This document shows, in pieces, positions 10,949-19,489 of a stretch of DNA of 64,000 nucleotides. The notes beneath the pieces were generated by a model. The model saw nothing but the letters and a program-made list of their open reading frames with translations, was not told the origin of the DNA and did no database searches. Origin of the DNA: Micromonospora arborensis (lineage in GTDB: Bacteria; Actinomycetota; Actinomycetes; Mycobacteriales; Micromonosporaceae); the NCBI RefSeq assembly GCF_003205615.1, contig NZ_PYBV01000042.1, positions 1-64,000 on the forward strand, in the 5' to 3' direction. The translations under genes and the position numbers were made by a program. Every line of letters begins with the position of its first letter. Position 1 is the stretch's first letter.

Positions 10949-11599
10949 TCAGCGGGCGGCGACGCGGGTGACCTCACCGGCGGACTCCTCGCCGAGCGCC
11001 ACTCGCACCAGCGCCGAGGCGAGCCGGCCGAAGTCCGGTTCCTCGACGAGGCCGGCCAACCGGTCCGGGGAGCCCGGCAGACCCAGCCGTTTCGCCCCAG
11101 CGAGGGCGCGACGGTCGGCGTACGGGCGCAGGTCCGACCAGACCGCCTGAGCCTCCCGCAGGTAGATGTCCGCACCGGTGGGGCCGATGCCGGGGAACTC
11201 GGTGAGCCGTCGGCGCAGCCCAGCCGGGTCGCCTTGCGCCTCCCGGTGCAGCCGGCGCAGGTCACCGTGCCAGCGGTCCAGGCACAGTCGGGCGCCGGTG
11301 CCGAGCATGGTGGCGGTCCGCTCGTCGTAGCGGCGGTAGTGGGCCCGGCCCAACGCGTCGACGCGTTCCTGCCAGCTTGCCGCCTCCATCGCCTGTGGCG
11401 TGCGGTAGCCCGCGGCGAACAACTCCCGTGCGGCGTCCACCGCCAGGCACGCCCGGATCCGGGTGCTCAACAGGGTGGCCAGCACCAACAACTGGTAGAG
11501 CGGCCCGGGGCGGTCGGAGAGTCGGATGCCGGCCTCCTCCGCGTACGTGCGGCCACGCCGGTCCAGCAGGACTCGCACCACCGTTCGATCGTTGCCCAC
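10949..11599 (-). CDS. HhH-GPD superfamily (endonuclease III-like) protein
   Basis: Protein of 216 residues resembling endonuclease III: helical bundle (LLVLATLLSTRIRACLA), then the helix-hairpin-helix FPGIGPTGADIYLREA and the aspartate-bearing LRPYADRRAL. The hairpin position that holds the catalytic lysine in Nth (G-V-G-R-K-T-A) is T here, and no C-terminal four-cysteine iron-sulfur loop is visible. If it acts on DNA it would be a monofunctional glycosylase, or it has lost base-excision activity. GTG 11599 is the most compact start. The frame stays open far upstream, but that part has no coherent protein character. Confidence 0.75.
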   Translation of the reverse strand: MGNDRTVVRVLLDRRGRTYAEEAGIRLSDRPGPLYQLLVLATLLSTRIRACLAVDAARELFAAGYRTPQAMEAASWQERVDALGRAHYRRYDERTATMLGTGARLCLDRWHGDLRRLHREAQGDPAGLRRRLTEFPGIGPTGADIYLREAQAVWSDLRPYADRRALAGAKRLGLPGSPDRLAGLVEEPDFGRLASALVRVALGEESAGEVTRVAAR

Positions 11600-11733
11600 C
11601 CCGACGGTGTACCCGATCCGCGCCCCGCTAGCCGTTGCGCCGGGGCGCGGGGTCGGAATGCCGTCGGAGCGGACGGGTATGCCGGGGTGTGCAGGCGGTC
11701 GACGCCGCCTGTCGTACCGGAGGGAGACACCCC

Positions 11734-11937
11734 GTGACGAACCCGCAGCAGCAGGAACTTCGCCGCAACGCACTGGGCGCGACCAGCCAGGACAACAAGG
11801 GCCCCGCGCCGGGCGGGCACCCGGCCAACCGTGGCACGTCGCGCGGCGACGCCGGTCGACCGGTGCCCAAGGGTCAGGTGTCGCCGTACGGGCCGGCCGG
11901 TGAGCCGGTGGCCGACGACGACAGCGACACCCGGTAA
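11734..11937 (+). CDS. Small disordered hypothetical protein (67 aa)
   Basis: A 67-residue hydrophilic, Gly/Pro-rich protein (begins VTNPQQQELRRNALGATSQ) with no hydrophobic core, probably unstructured. The GTG at 11734 is preceded by GGAGGGAGA, a strong ribosome site, which supports real translation. It stands divergent from the HhH-GPD gene and convergent with the membrane-protein gene. I know no function for it. Confidence 0.5.
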   Translation: MTNPQQQELRRNALGATSQDNKGPAPGGHPANRGTSRGDAGRPVPKGQVSPYGPAGEPVADDDSDTR

Positions 11938-12399
11938 CTAGCGACCGCGACCTGACGGCCGCCGCAACCTGTTCCAGGTTGCGGCGGCCGTCAGCCCGTA
12001 CGCCAGGTGCGGAATGATGTCGGAGATCCAGTCGGAGCGCCGCCACGTGCGGGGGTCGCTGATCCCGAGCACGGTGATCGACCCGTCGGTCATGGTCATG
12101 ACGCCGGCGCCGAGCAGGCCGGTGGCCATCGGCAACGGCTGGCGCCGACCGCCCGCGTAGAGCGCGAACCCGACGCCCGCGGCGATGCCCAGCCCGTAGC
12201 CGATCAGGGGCCCGAGGCCCGAGCGGCGATTCGCCGCCTGGTCCCCGGACCCCAGGCCCACGTGCGCGATCCCGGCCAACCGGTCGACGGTCTCCTGCGG
12301 GACGTTGCTCTCCGGCCGTCCCCGTAGCGCCATGTCGAGGTAGCTGACCACGTTCAGCGCGGTGCTGCCGACGGCGCCCGCGATGGCGCCGTCGGCCAC
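11938..12399 (-). CDS. Hypothetical membrane protein
   Basis: Protein of 153 residues with hydrophobic, glycine-rich segments (GAIAGAVGSTALNVVSYLD; LGPLIGYGLGIAAGVGFALY; MATGLLGAGVMTMTDGSI). This suggests three or four membrane helices. No enzyme motif is seen. GTG 12399 has GAGGAGAG five bases upstream. GTG 12414, which overlaps the preceding stop as GTGA, is the alternative. Either way it is translationally linked to the small gene just upstream (12411-12623). Confidence 0.55.
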   Translation of the reverse strand: MADGAIAGAVGSTALNVVSYLDMALRGRPESNVPQETVDRLAGIAHVGLGSGDQAANRRSGLGPLIGYGLGIAAGVGFALYAGGRRQPLPMATGLLGAGVMTMTDGSITVLGISDPRTWRRSDWISDIIPHLAYGLTAAATWNRLRRPSGRGR

Positions 12400-12410
12400 G
12401 TCGACTCTCC

Positions 12411-12623
12411 TCACTTCGGGTCGCCCGGTTCGCGCTCGCTCTTCGGGCCGTACGTGCGGTCGCCGCGCACCACGCCCCGCTGGCCGCGGTCCTCCTGGAG
12501 GATCTTGTTGGCGACCTGGTTGGCCTTGCCGTCGGGCACCCGGCGTCCGGAGTCGTCGATCGCGTTGCGCAACCGCGCCCGCTGCTTGTCGTAGGCGTTA
12601 CTGCCCGGCCGTGGTCCTGGCAT
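12411..12623 (-). CDS. Small hypothetical protein (70 aa), basic
   Basis: A 70-residue charged, soluble protein (MPGPRPGSNAYDKQRARLRN, later VANKILQEDRGQRGV). ATG 12623 has AAGGAGG at ideal spacing. It is the first gene of a two-gene minus-strand unit with the membrane protein at 11938-12399. It looks like a small nucleic-acid-associated or plasmid-stabilisation-like actinomycete protein, but I cannot assign a family with confidence. Confidence 0.55.
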   Translation of the reverse strand: MPGPRPGSNAYDKQRARLRNAIDDSGRRVPDGKANQVANKILQEDRGQRGVVRGDRTYGPKSEREPGDPK

Positions 12624-12694
12624 CTGGAGCCTCCTTCGTCGCCATGGGCGTACCGCGGCCGTCTACCCGTCTGGTGGCGTGCCAACCTCGGGTC

Positions 12695-13576
12695 CTACCG
12701 GGGCGCGCGCACGACCGCGACGGGGCACTGCGCGTGGTGCAGCATCGACTGACTCACCGACCCCAGCAGCAACCCGGTCACCTCGCCGCGCCCCTGCCCA
12801 CCCACCACCGCCAGTTGGGCGGAGCGGGACGCCTCGGCGAGCACGGCGCCGGGGCGGCCGTGCACCGCCCGGCAGGTCAGCCGCAGCTCCCGGTGGTGCT
12901 CGGTCAGCCCGGTCATCCACTCGGCGAGCATCCGCTCCTGCTCACCGTGCAGTTTCGCCTCGTCGTACACCAGGGGTTGCATGTCGCCGGGGCCGCTGCT
13001 GCCCGGGTGCCGGTAGGCGTGCACCGCGACCAGCGGCACGCCGCGTGACACGGCGGTCTCGGCGGCGAAGTCGGCCGCCAGCAGGGAGGCCGGCGAGCCG
13101 TCCACCGCGACCAGCACCGGCTCGTCGGGCCGTTGCGCGCCGCGGGCCACCAGCACCGGGCAGTCGGCGTACGCGGCGACCTGCACCGCGACCGAGCCGA
13201 CGACGAGTGCGGAGAAGCCACCCAACCCGCGGTCGCCGAGCACGATGAGCGCGGCGGTGGGCGACTCGCCCACCAGCACCGCGGCGGCCTCACCGTCGAT
13301 GATCTCTCCGGAGATGGACAGCCCCGGTACGGTCGCCGCGGCCTCGGCCACCGCGGCCTGGACCAGCTCCTCGGCCCGGTGGCGCAGCCCACCGCCGGGC
13401 GGCGCGTCCGGGGCGGGGGAGACCGGCACGTGCAGCAGCGGCCAGACGAACCCGTGCACGACCCGTAGTGGCCGATGCCGGCGCGCCGCCTCCGTGGCGG
13501 CGAGGCGTACGGCGCGCAGCGCCGGCTCGGAGCCGTCCACGCCCACCACGACCGCCGCGCTGTTCGCCGAGTTCAC
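12695..13576 (-). CDS. Universal stress protein with two UspA domains
   Basis: Protein of 293 residues with two tandem UspA folds. Domain 1 starts AAVVVGVDGSEPALRAVRLA and ends near GDRGLGGFSALVVGSVAVQV. Domain 2 starts PVLVAVDGSPASLLAADFA and ends VVGGQGRGEVTGLLLGSVSQ. The G-x2-G-x9-G-S/T pattern of ATP-binding Usp proteins is present in both. GTG 13576 follows GGGAGGTG. Such paired Usp proteins in actinomycetes commonly respond to hypoxia or dormancy (family knowledge); no regulator site was recognised here. Confidence 0.88.
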   Translation of the reverse strand: MNSANSAAVVVGVDGSEPALRAVRLAATEAARRHRPLRVVHGFVWPLLHVPVSPAPDAPPGGGLRHRAEELVQAAVAEAAATVPGLSISGEIIDGEAAAVLVGESPTAALIVLGDRGLGGFSALVVGSVAVQVAAYADCPVLVARGAQRPDEPVLVAVDGSPASLLAADFAAETAVSRGVPLVAVHAYRHPGSSGPGDMQPLVYDEAKLHGEQERMLAEWMTGLTEHHRELRLTCRAVHGRPGAVLAEASRSAQLAVVGGQGRGEVTGLLLGSVSQSMLHHAQCPVAVVRAPR

Positions 13577-13686
13577 CGCCCACCTCCCGCCCGGGCCAGT
13601 ATCGCGGGACCGATCGGCTCCGCGCCGCGATACCGCCGAGTGCGTCGGGGTCGGTACGCTGACGACGACCGGTCGGGGAGGGAGCA

Positions 13687-14439
13687 TTGTCGATGGGTGA
13701 ACCGGACCAGCCGAGCACCGCACGCATGATCGACTTTTGGCTCGGCGGGGCACACCACTTCCCGGTCGACGTGGCCGCTGCGGGCGCGTTCGAGCAGGCG
13801 TACGGGCCGTGTGCGCCGGTGTTCCGGGAGTTGCGGGAGTTTTTGGGCCGTACGGTGCGGGCCATGGCCGCCCACGGCGTGGACGGTTTCCTGGTGTTCG
13901 GCGCGGGGGTGCCCACCATGGGCAACGTGCACGAGGTCGCCACCGACGCGACAGTGCTCTACACCGACGTCGACCCGGTGACCATCCGGCTGGGGCAGAG
14001 CATCCTCGCCGGCAGCGACCGGGCCGGCTACGGCTTCGGTGACGCGACCGACATCGGCACGATCGACCCGGCGCAGCTGCACCGGTTCGTTCCGGGCTGG
14101 GGCCGCCGGCCGGTCGGGGTGGTCTTTCTCGGGCTCGCCGCGTTCCTCGACGACGCTACGCTGACCCGCACCCTCGACGAGTTGTACGCCGGCGCGGCGC
14201 CGGGCAGCCTGCTCGCCGTGGACTTCGACACCGAGGAGTTGGCGGGTCATCCGCAGGCGCTGGCGATGATGGGGCCGCAGTTCCGGATGCGCCCACCGGC
14301 GGCGTTCGCGCCGCTGCTGGGTCGGTGGGCGCCGACGGCGGACGGCATCGTCCCGGTCGCCCAGTGGCGGCCGGAGGGCCCGCCGGCGCAGGTGCCGGAC
14401 GCGTTCCACGGTGTGCTGGCGACCCGTGGTGGCGACTGA
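13687..14439 (+). CDS. SAM-dependent methyltransferase, DUF574 family
   Basis: Protein of 250 residues of the actinobacterial S-adenosylmethionine methyltransferase family (DUF574). It shows the family opening ST-ARMIDFWLGGAHHFPVD, then VLYTDVDPVTIRLGQSIL in the SAM-binding fold, and GVVFLGLAAFLDD. Substrate is unknown for the family. TTG 13687 is best spaced from GGGAGGG; ATG 13693, six bases on, is possible. It is divergent from the Usp gene, sharing a 110-base promoter region. Confidence 0.82.
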   Translation: MSMGEPDQPSTARMIDFWLGGAHHFPVDVAAAGAFEQAYGPCAPVFRELREFLGRTVRAMAAHGVDGFLVFGAGVPTMGNVHEVATDATVLYTDVDPVTIRLGQSILAGSDRAGYGFGDATDIGTIDPAQLHRFVPGWGRRPVGVVFLGLAAFLDDATLTRTLDELYAGAAPGSLLAVDFDTEELAGHPQALAMMGPQFRMRPPAAFAPLLGRWAPTADGIVPVAQWRPEGPPAQVPDAFHGVLATRGGD

Positions 14440-14510
14440 CCGCGCGGATTCGCCGTCCGGGGTCGTCCGTATGATGCTTGCCCTGTAGCAAGTTTCTGGA
14501 GAGGACGACC

Positions 14511-15689
14511 ATGGTGGACCCGCCGGACGTGGTGTCGCGCGCGCTGCGCGAGGCCCCGCCCGACCAGTTGGCGGAGGCCGCGGACCGGGCGATCCGGTCG
14601 ACGTTGGGCGCGCTGCGCACCGACGTGTTCGTCGCCGACTACCGGATCAGCGGGCTCTGGCCGGTGCTGGATCCGGACCTGCCGGCGGCCGGGTTCCTGG
14701 CCTGCCACACCGTGGCCCAGCGCTGCTTCAGCAGCCAGCAACCGGTGCGCGACGCCGCCAGCGACGGCCCCTGCCGGCTCTACCTGCCGTTGACGGTGTG
14801 GGGGGAACGGCTGGGCGTGCTGATGATCGAGCTTCCGGCGGTCCCGGGTCCGAGCGTCACCGGTCACGCGGCCGACATCGCCGGTGCTCTCGCGGTGGCG
14901 ATGCGTGCGGCGGACCGGGAGACCGACCGTTACCGGCGGGCCCGTCGCCGTGAGCGGCTGACGATGGCCGCCGAGATGCAGTGGGATCTGCTGCCCGGGC
15001 GCAGCGTGGCGCACCACACGTTCCACCTGGCTGGGCAGCTCGAGCCGGCGTACACCGTGGGTGGGGACCACTTCGACTGGTCGCTGGACGGCGACCGGCT
15101 CACCGTGACGGTGCTCAACGGCGAGGGCAGCGGCCTGTCCGCGTCGATGCTGACGGCCGTCACGGTGAACGCGATGCGCAACGCGCGTCGCTCCGGCGGC
15201 GGCCTGGTGGAGCAGGCCGAGCTTGCCTCGGACACGGTCTTCTACCAGCACCGGGGCCACCGGTACGTGGCCACCCTGCTGCTCGAAGTGGACACTCGCA
15301 CCGGGCGGGTGCTAGCGGTCGACGCGGGTTCGCCGCACCTGTTGCGGATGCGCGGGGCGGTGGTGGAGCCGATCAAGCTGGATCAGCAGTTGCCGTTGGG
15401 CATGTTCGCGGAGACCCGCTACGAGGTGCAGGAGCTGCAACTCATGCCGGGCGACCGTCTCTTCGTGGTCAGCGACGGGGTGTGGGCCGCCGAGCCTCCG
15501 GGCCAGGAGCCGTACGGGCAACGAGTGATGGCGCGCTCGCTGCGCGCCACACGGTTGCAGCCGGCGGCGGAGGCGGTTGGTACGGTGATGCGCGAACTGC
15601 ACGCCTACCACGCGGACTCGGATCTGCGCGACGACGCCGTCGTGGTCTGTCTGGACTGGCACGGTCCAGGTGAGCGGGGCAGCGAGTGA
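14511..15689 (+). CDS. SpoIIE/PP2C-type serine phosphatase with GAF-like sensor domain
   Basis: Protein of 392 residues. The N-terminal half (about 1-145) looks like a GAF-type sensor and ends in a linker helix. The C-terminal half is an RsbU/SpoIIE phosphatase: AAEMQWDLLPGR, GGDHFDWSLDG, LLEVDTRTGRVLAVDAG and DDAVVVCLDW. Such enzymes dephosphorylate anti-anti-sigma factors in partner-switching circuits (family knowledge), but no anti-sigma or antagonist gene is nearby. ATG 14511 has GGAGAGGAC upstream. Confidence 0.88.
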   Translation: MVDPPDVVSRALREAPPDQLAEAADRAIRSTLGALRTDVFVADYRISGLWPVLDPDLPAAGFLACHTVAQRCFSSQQPVRDAASDGPCRLYLPLTVWGERLGVLMIELPAVPGPSVTGHAADIAGALAVAMRAADRETDRYRRARRRERLTMAAEMQWDLLPGRSVAHHTFHLAGQLEPAYTVGGDHFDWSLDGDRLTVTVLNGEGSGLSASMLTAVTVNAMRNARRSGGGLVEQAELASDTVFYQHRGHRYVATLLLEVDTRTGRVLAVDAGSPHLLRMRGAVVEPIKLDQQLPLGMFAETRYEVQELQLMPGDRLFVVSDGVWAAEPPGQEPYGQRVMARSLRATRLQPAAEAVGTVMRELHAYHADSDLRDDAVVVCLDWHGPGERGSE

Positions 15690-15745
15690 GGGTCGCCGCC
15701 GCTGCGTCGGGCGGGCACCAGCGCGACGATGGCAGGGGACATCAG

Positions 15746-16210
15746 GTGGAGCGACCTGCGGATCTCGCCGCGGCGATCGACGCGGCCGCCGGGACGCTGA
15801 TCGCCGTGCTCGACTCGGCCGCGGCGCGGCACCAGGTGCCGCCCACGCAGTTGCGGGTGCTGACTCTGATCAGCAGTCGACCGGAGACCAATGTGAACGG
15901 GTTGGCGGAGCTGCTGGACGTGGTGCCTTCGTCGGCGAGCCGCCTCTGCGACCGGCTGGAGGCGACCGGCCTGCTGCGCCGGGTGCCCGATCCGCGCGAC
16001 CGGCGTGAGGTGCGGTTGGTGGCGACCGCGGCGGCGCTGACCCTGCTGCGGCAGTTGGCCGAGCAGCGGCAGCGGGCGGTGCAGTCGGTGCTGGATCGGA
16101 TGCCGGCGCGGACGCAGCACGATCTGTTGCTGGCGTTGGTCGCGTTCGGTCGGGCGGCGACTCAGTCGGTGCCCGAGCAGCAGCCCGATCCGGCGGCGCA
16201 GACGGCCTGA
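15746..16210 (+). CDS. MarR family transcriptional regulator
   Basis: Winged-helix protein of 154 residues. PPTQLRVLTLISSR begins the helix-turn-helix, with NGLAELLDVVPSSASRLCDRL as recognition region and LLRRVPDPRDRREVRLVAT as the wing. Long helices flank it for dimerisation. GTG 15746 follows CAGGGGAC. An in-frame GTG at 15686 overlapping the phosphatase stop is possible but would add a low-complexity head. It may be co-transcribed with the phosphatase. Ligand and targets are unknown. Confidence 0.8.
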   Translation: MERPADLAAAIDAAAGTLIAVLDSAAARHQVPPTQLRVLTLISSRPETNVNGLAELLDVVPSSASRLCDRLEATGLLRRVPDPRDRREVRLVATAAALTLLRQLAEQRQRAVQSVLDRMPARTQHDLLLALVAFGRAATQSVPEQQPDPAAQTA

Positions 16211-16249
16211 GTCCGGTCAGCCGTTCTCTAGTATCCTAGGACGCTCTAC

Positions 16250-16379
16250 GCGTGGTGATCCACGCCACAGTGCGGCAAAGCCGCACCGAACCGCGGTCGG
16301 CGGCGCCCGGGGCGCCGCGGGAAGCCCGATATAGTGACAACGCACTTACCCGGCCCGTGATCTCGAAGATCACGGGCCG
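16250..16379. other. Intergenic region with four successive hairpins
   Basis: The 291-base gap 16211-16501 contains no gene. It holds GCGTGG-TGAT-CCACGC (16250-16265), GTGCGGC-AAA-GCCGCAC (16270-16286), GCGGCGCC-CGG-GGCGCCGC (16300-16318) and a perfect 13-bp stem with 3-nt loop (16351-16379; arms from CGGCCCGTGATCT). The last could be the terminator of the MarR unit. The first three look like structured RNA or a leader, but I recognise no known riboswitch. TCCTAGGA (16233-16240) upstream is a short palindrome. Confidence 0.4.
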
Positions 16380-16501
16380 CGTCAGGGAAGAGGCCCCGCC
16401 CGGGGCCGCAGGGGAGCCGGCGATGGCCGGCCCGACAGCACGCACGACCCTCCGCCACGCCGGACGTCGGCAGGGGGCCCGCGTGCCGTGGAGGAGGATC
16501 G

Positions 16502-17134
16502 GTGTCGCGTCGGCCGGCTCGGGCAGAGCAACCGCGGGACACCGGTGACGAGGCCCCCGGCAACCAGGTGCTCACCCTGCCCAACCTGATCAGCTTCGTC
16601 CGACTGCTGGGCGTGCCCCTCTTCCTCTACCTGTTCCTGGTCGAGCGAGCCGACGTGGCGGCGATCGTCATTCTGGCCATCGGTGGCACCACGGACTGGG
16701 TCGACGGTTGGATCGCCCGCCGCCTGCACCAGGTGAGTCGCCTCGGGGAGCTGCTCGACCCGTTCGCCGACCGGCTCTACATCCTCGCCACCCTGATCGC
16801 CTTCACCGCGCGGGAGGTGGTGCCGTGGCAGTTCACCGCGGCGCTGCTGGCCCGTGAGCTGCTGCTGCTCGGCTCGCTGGCGGTGCTGCGCCGCTTCGGC
16901 TACGGGCCGCCGCCGGTGCACTACGTGGGTAAGACCGCCACGTTCCTGCTGCTCGCGGCGTTCCCGGTGCTGCTGCTGGCCACCGAGTGGGGCGCGGCGG
17001 CGACGGCGACGGCCGCGATCGGTTGGGCGTTGGCCTGGTGGGGGCTGGTGCTCTACTGGGTGGCCGGCGCGATGTACGTGCTGCAGGCGGTGCGGTTGGT
17101 GCGCGCGGCGCGCGGCCGGGGAGCGGCGGCGTGA
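16502..17134 (+). CDS. CDP-alcohol phosphatidyltransferase family protein (Rv1822/PgsA2-like)
   Basis: Integral membrane enzyme of 210 residues making phospholipids from CDP-diacylglycerol and an alcohol. The hallmark D-x2-DG-x2-AR-x8-G-x3-D-x3-D motif is intact (DWVDGWIARR, then GELLDPFADR). About five hydrophobic helices follow. GTG 16502 has a strong GGAGGATC site. It heads the block syntenic with Rv1822-Rv1830. Product specificity (glycerol phosphate, inositol or cardiolipin type) cannot be fixed from sequence alone. The stop overlaps the next start as GTGA. Confidence 0.88.
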   Translation: MSRRPARAEQPRDTGDEAPGNQVLTLPNLISFVRLLGVPLFLYLFLVERADVAAIVILAIGGTTDWVDGWIARRLHQVSRLGELLDPFADRLYILATLIAFTAREVVPWQFTAALLARELLLLGSLAVLRRFGYGPPPVHYVGKTATFLLLAAFPVLLLATEWGAAATATAAIGWALAWWGLVLYWVAGAMYVLQAVRLVRAARGRGAAA

Positions 17135-18075
17135 GCGCGCCGCGGCCTGGGAAACCCCGCCAGGACCGGGTGTACGCGCCGGATTTCCTCACCGAGCTGT
17201 TTCGCAACCCGCTGGATCCGGGGTACGCGGACGCGGCGGCTGCCCGCCGTCGTTCGGCGTCCACCACGCCTTCCCGGGGTTGGCGTGCCTGGCCGAGCCG
17301 GTCGGTCAGCCTGGTCGTGGTGGTGATGCTCGGTTTCCTGTTCGCGGTCGCGTACCGGCAGACGATCGCGGACGAGCCGGGGCGCAGCCAGGCCCGTTCC
17401 GGTCTGGTGGCGCAGATCAAGGAGCGGGAGAGCCAGACCGACCGGTTGTCCACGCGAGCGGACCAGTTGCGTGAAGAGGTCAGTCGGCAGCGGGACGCGG
17501 CGTTGAGCGGGTCGGCCGCTGCCCGGCTGCGGGACCTGGAGGCGAGCACGGGGCTGGGTCGGGTGCGCGGCGATGGTGTGGTGGTGCGGTTGGCGGACGC
17601 ACCGGACAACGCCGACGCGGTGACCGGGGCCGGCGCTGGGCCGTCGCGGGTGCTCTACAGCGACCTGCAGGGGGTGGCGAACGCGTTGTGGAGTGCCGGC
17701 GCGGAGGCGATCGCCATCAACGGGCAGCGGTTGACGGCGACGTCGACGATCCGTTCGGCGGGTGAGGCGATGCTTGTGGATTTCCGGCCGGTGACCGGGC
17801 CGTACGAGGTGTCGGCGATCGGTCCGGGTTCGCTGCGGCGCAAGTTCGAGGACAGCCGGAACGCGGCCTTGATGCGGGAGGTCGCGCAGAAGACCGGGTT
17901 GTCGTTCGGTGTGCGGGAGTCGGACGACCTCACCCTGCCGGCGGCTCCGGAGCCGCAGCTACGCTACGCGCAGCCGTCGGTCAGTCCGAGCCCTTCCGCG
18001 TCGGGTGTCCGGTCCGGCAGTCCCGGGTCGTCCGGCCCGAAGACGACCTCTAGCCCCTCCGGAGGTGGCCGATGA
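17131..18075 (+). CDS. DUF881 family protein (first copy, Rv1823-like)
   Basis: Single-pass membrane protein of 314 residues. An N-terminal cytoplasmic part is followed by one helix (SVSLVVVVMLGFLFAVAY), a coiled-coil stretch (about 90-130) and an extracellular DUF881 domain with VVVRLADAPDN and NALWSAGAEAIAINGQR. A Ser/Pro-rich tail ends it. The function of DUF881 is unknown; linkage to a lipid synthase and SbpA suggests an envelope role. GTG 17131 overlaps the upstream stop, and its own stop overlaps the SbpA ATG. Confidence 0.88.
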   Translation: MSAPRPGKPRQDRVYAPDFLTELFRNPLDPGYADAAAARRRSASTTPSRGWRAWPSRSVSLVVVVMLGFLFAVAYRQTIADEPGRSQARSGLVAQIKERESQTDRLSTRADQLREEVSRQRDAALSGSAAARLRDLEASTGLGRVRGDGVVVRLADAPDNADAVTGAGAGPSRVLYSDLQGVANALWSAGAEAIAINGQRLTATSTIRSAGEAMLVDFRPVTGPYEVSAIGPGSLRRKFEDSRNAALMREVAQKTGLSFGVRESDDLTLPAAPEPQLRYAQPSVSPSPSASGVRSGSPGSSGPKTTSSPSGGGR

Positions 18076-18404
18076 TCGCGGTGCTGGCGTTGCTCGCCGG
18101 TGTGGTGCTCGGTGTGTGGCTTGATCCCACGGTGCCGGCGGCGTTGCAGCCGTACCTGCCGATCGCGGTGGTGGCCGCGTTGGATGCGGTATTCGGTGGT
18201 GTGCGGGCCAGGTTGGACCGCATCTTCGACGACAAGCAGTTCGTGGTGTCGTTCATCTCGAACGTGTTGGTCGCGGGTCTGATCGTGTATCTGGGTGACC
18301 AGTTGGGGGTGGGCGGGCAGTTGTCCACCGGTGTGGTCGTCGTGCTGGGCGTCCGCATCTTCGGCAACGTGGCGGCGATCCGTCGGCACCTGTTCCGGGC
18401 GTAG
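18072..18404 (+). CDS. Small basic membrane protein, SbpA/DUF1290 family (Rv1824-like)
   Basis: Protein of 110 residues with three hydrophobic helices (MIAVLALLAGVVLGVWL; LPIAVVAALDAVFGGV; FISNVLVAGLIVYLGDQL) and a basic end (RRHLFRA). It carries the family-specific segment LDRIFDDKQFVVSFISN. It is always found between two DUF881 genes in actinobacteria and firmicutes-like contexts (family knowledge). Function is unknown. ATG 18072 overlaps the upstream stop by 4 bases. Confidence 0.88.
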   Translation: MIAVLALLAGVVLGVWLDPTVPAALQPYLPIAVVAALDAVFGGVRARLDRIFDDKQFVVSFISNVLVAGLIVYLGDQLGVGGQLSTGVVVVLGVRIFGNVAAIRRHLFRA

Positions 18405-18415
18405 GTTTGACAGCG

Positions 18416-19429
18416 ATGAGTGACGAGCAGACCGACACGGGGACCGGGTGGCCGCAGCCGGCGGGTCCGGCGCGGCCGGGTGGGCCGGCGGGTGAGCCGG
18501 ATCCGCGGCCGGATGCGCCGGATCCGGACGAGTTGAGCCCGTTGGCCCCGCAGGAGCCGGTGGAGCCGGGCGAGGATCCCGTTGGGCCGCCGGGTGTGGA
18601 GCCGGGCGATGACGGTGCGACGGTGGACCTGAGCGCGGCGTCGCGGTCGGTGGAGCCGGTCGCGGGGTCCGTCGGGTTGACGGAGCCGGCCGAGGAGTTG
18701 GAGCCGGCTGTGGCGCCGGTGGCGGCGGGTCGGTCGCGGTGGAGTGCCGCCGGGGCGATGATCGTGGCGTTGCTGGTGTTGTTGGGCTTCACGTTGGTGG
18801 TGCAGCTGAAGACGACGTCGACGGATCCGACGTTGGGGGCGACGCGCCAGGAGGACCTGGTCCGGATCCTGTCGGATCTGGATGCGCGGGAAAACCGTCT
18901 CCAGCAGGACATTCGTGCCCTGGAGGACAGTCAGCGGCAGTTGCGCTCGGGTGAGCAGGGCCGTCAGGCGGCGTTGGACGAGGCGACGCGGCGGGCGGAC
19001 GAGTTGGGCATCCTGGCGGGTACGTTGCCGGCGGTCGGGCCGGGGTTGACGGTGCAGTTCGATGCTGGCGTCAAGCCGATCGCGGCGAACCGGGTGTTGG
19101 ACGCGGTGCAGGAGCTGCGGGGTGCGGGCGCGGAGGCGATGCAGATCTCCGGTGGTGACCGGGCGACGGTGCGGATCATCTCGTCGACGTACTTCCTCGA
19201 TGGGGACAACGGGTCGTTGGTGGTGGAGGGGCGTCGGTTGACGGGGCCGTACACGATCACGGTGATCGGTGATCCGGCGACGATGCGTACGGCGTTGAAC
19301 ATTCCTGGTGGGGTGGTGGCGTCGGTCCGGGGCGTCGGCGGTAACGTGACGTTTGGGGAGCGTGAGGTTGCCGAGGTTTCGGCGCTGCACGCTCCGATCA
19401 AGTTGGAACACGCCCGTCCGGTCTCCTGA
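18416..19429 (+). CDS. DUF881 family protein (second copy, Rv1825-like)
   Basis: Protein of 337 residues. An acidic, Pro/Glu-rich cytoplasmic N-terminus of about 105 residues precedes one helix (AAGAMIVALLVLLGFTLVVQ) and a coiled coil rich in Q, R and E. The extracellular DUF881 domain follows (GLTVQFDAGVKPIAANRVL; ELRGAGAEAMQISGGDRAT). It is a paralogue of the protein two genes upstream and probably pairs with it. ATG 18416 is used; TTG 18407 is possible. Confidence 0.87.
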   Translation: MSDEQTDTGTGWPQPAGPARPGGPAGEPDPRPDAPDPDELSPLAPQEPVEPGEDPVGPPGVEPGDDGATVDLSAASRSVEPVAGSVGLTEPAEELEPAVAPVAAGRSRWSAAGAMIVALLVLLGFTLVVQLKTTSTDPTLGATRQEDLVRILSDLDARENRLQQDIRALEDSQRQLRSGEQGRQAALDEATRRADELGILAGTLPAVGPGLTVQFDAGVKPIAANRVLDAVQELRGAGAEAMQISGGDRATVRIISSTYFLDGDNGSLVVEGRRLTGPYTITVIGDPATMRTALNIPGGVVASVRGVGGNVTFGEREVAEVSALHAPIKLEHARPVS

Positions 19430-19489
19430 CCGGCGCGGCCGCGCCGGGCCCGGGTGGTCCGGGGCACCGATGGATGAAGGACGCGTCTG

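Noticed and set aside
10949-12685. Single 578-residue minus-strand protein
   Set aside because: Only the 3' part (from about 11599) looks like a protein family. The upstream frame runs through other genes and is low-complexity.
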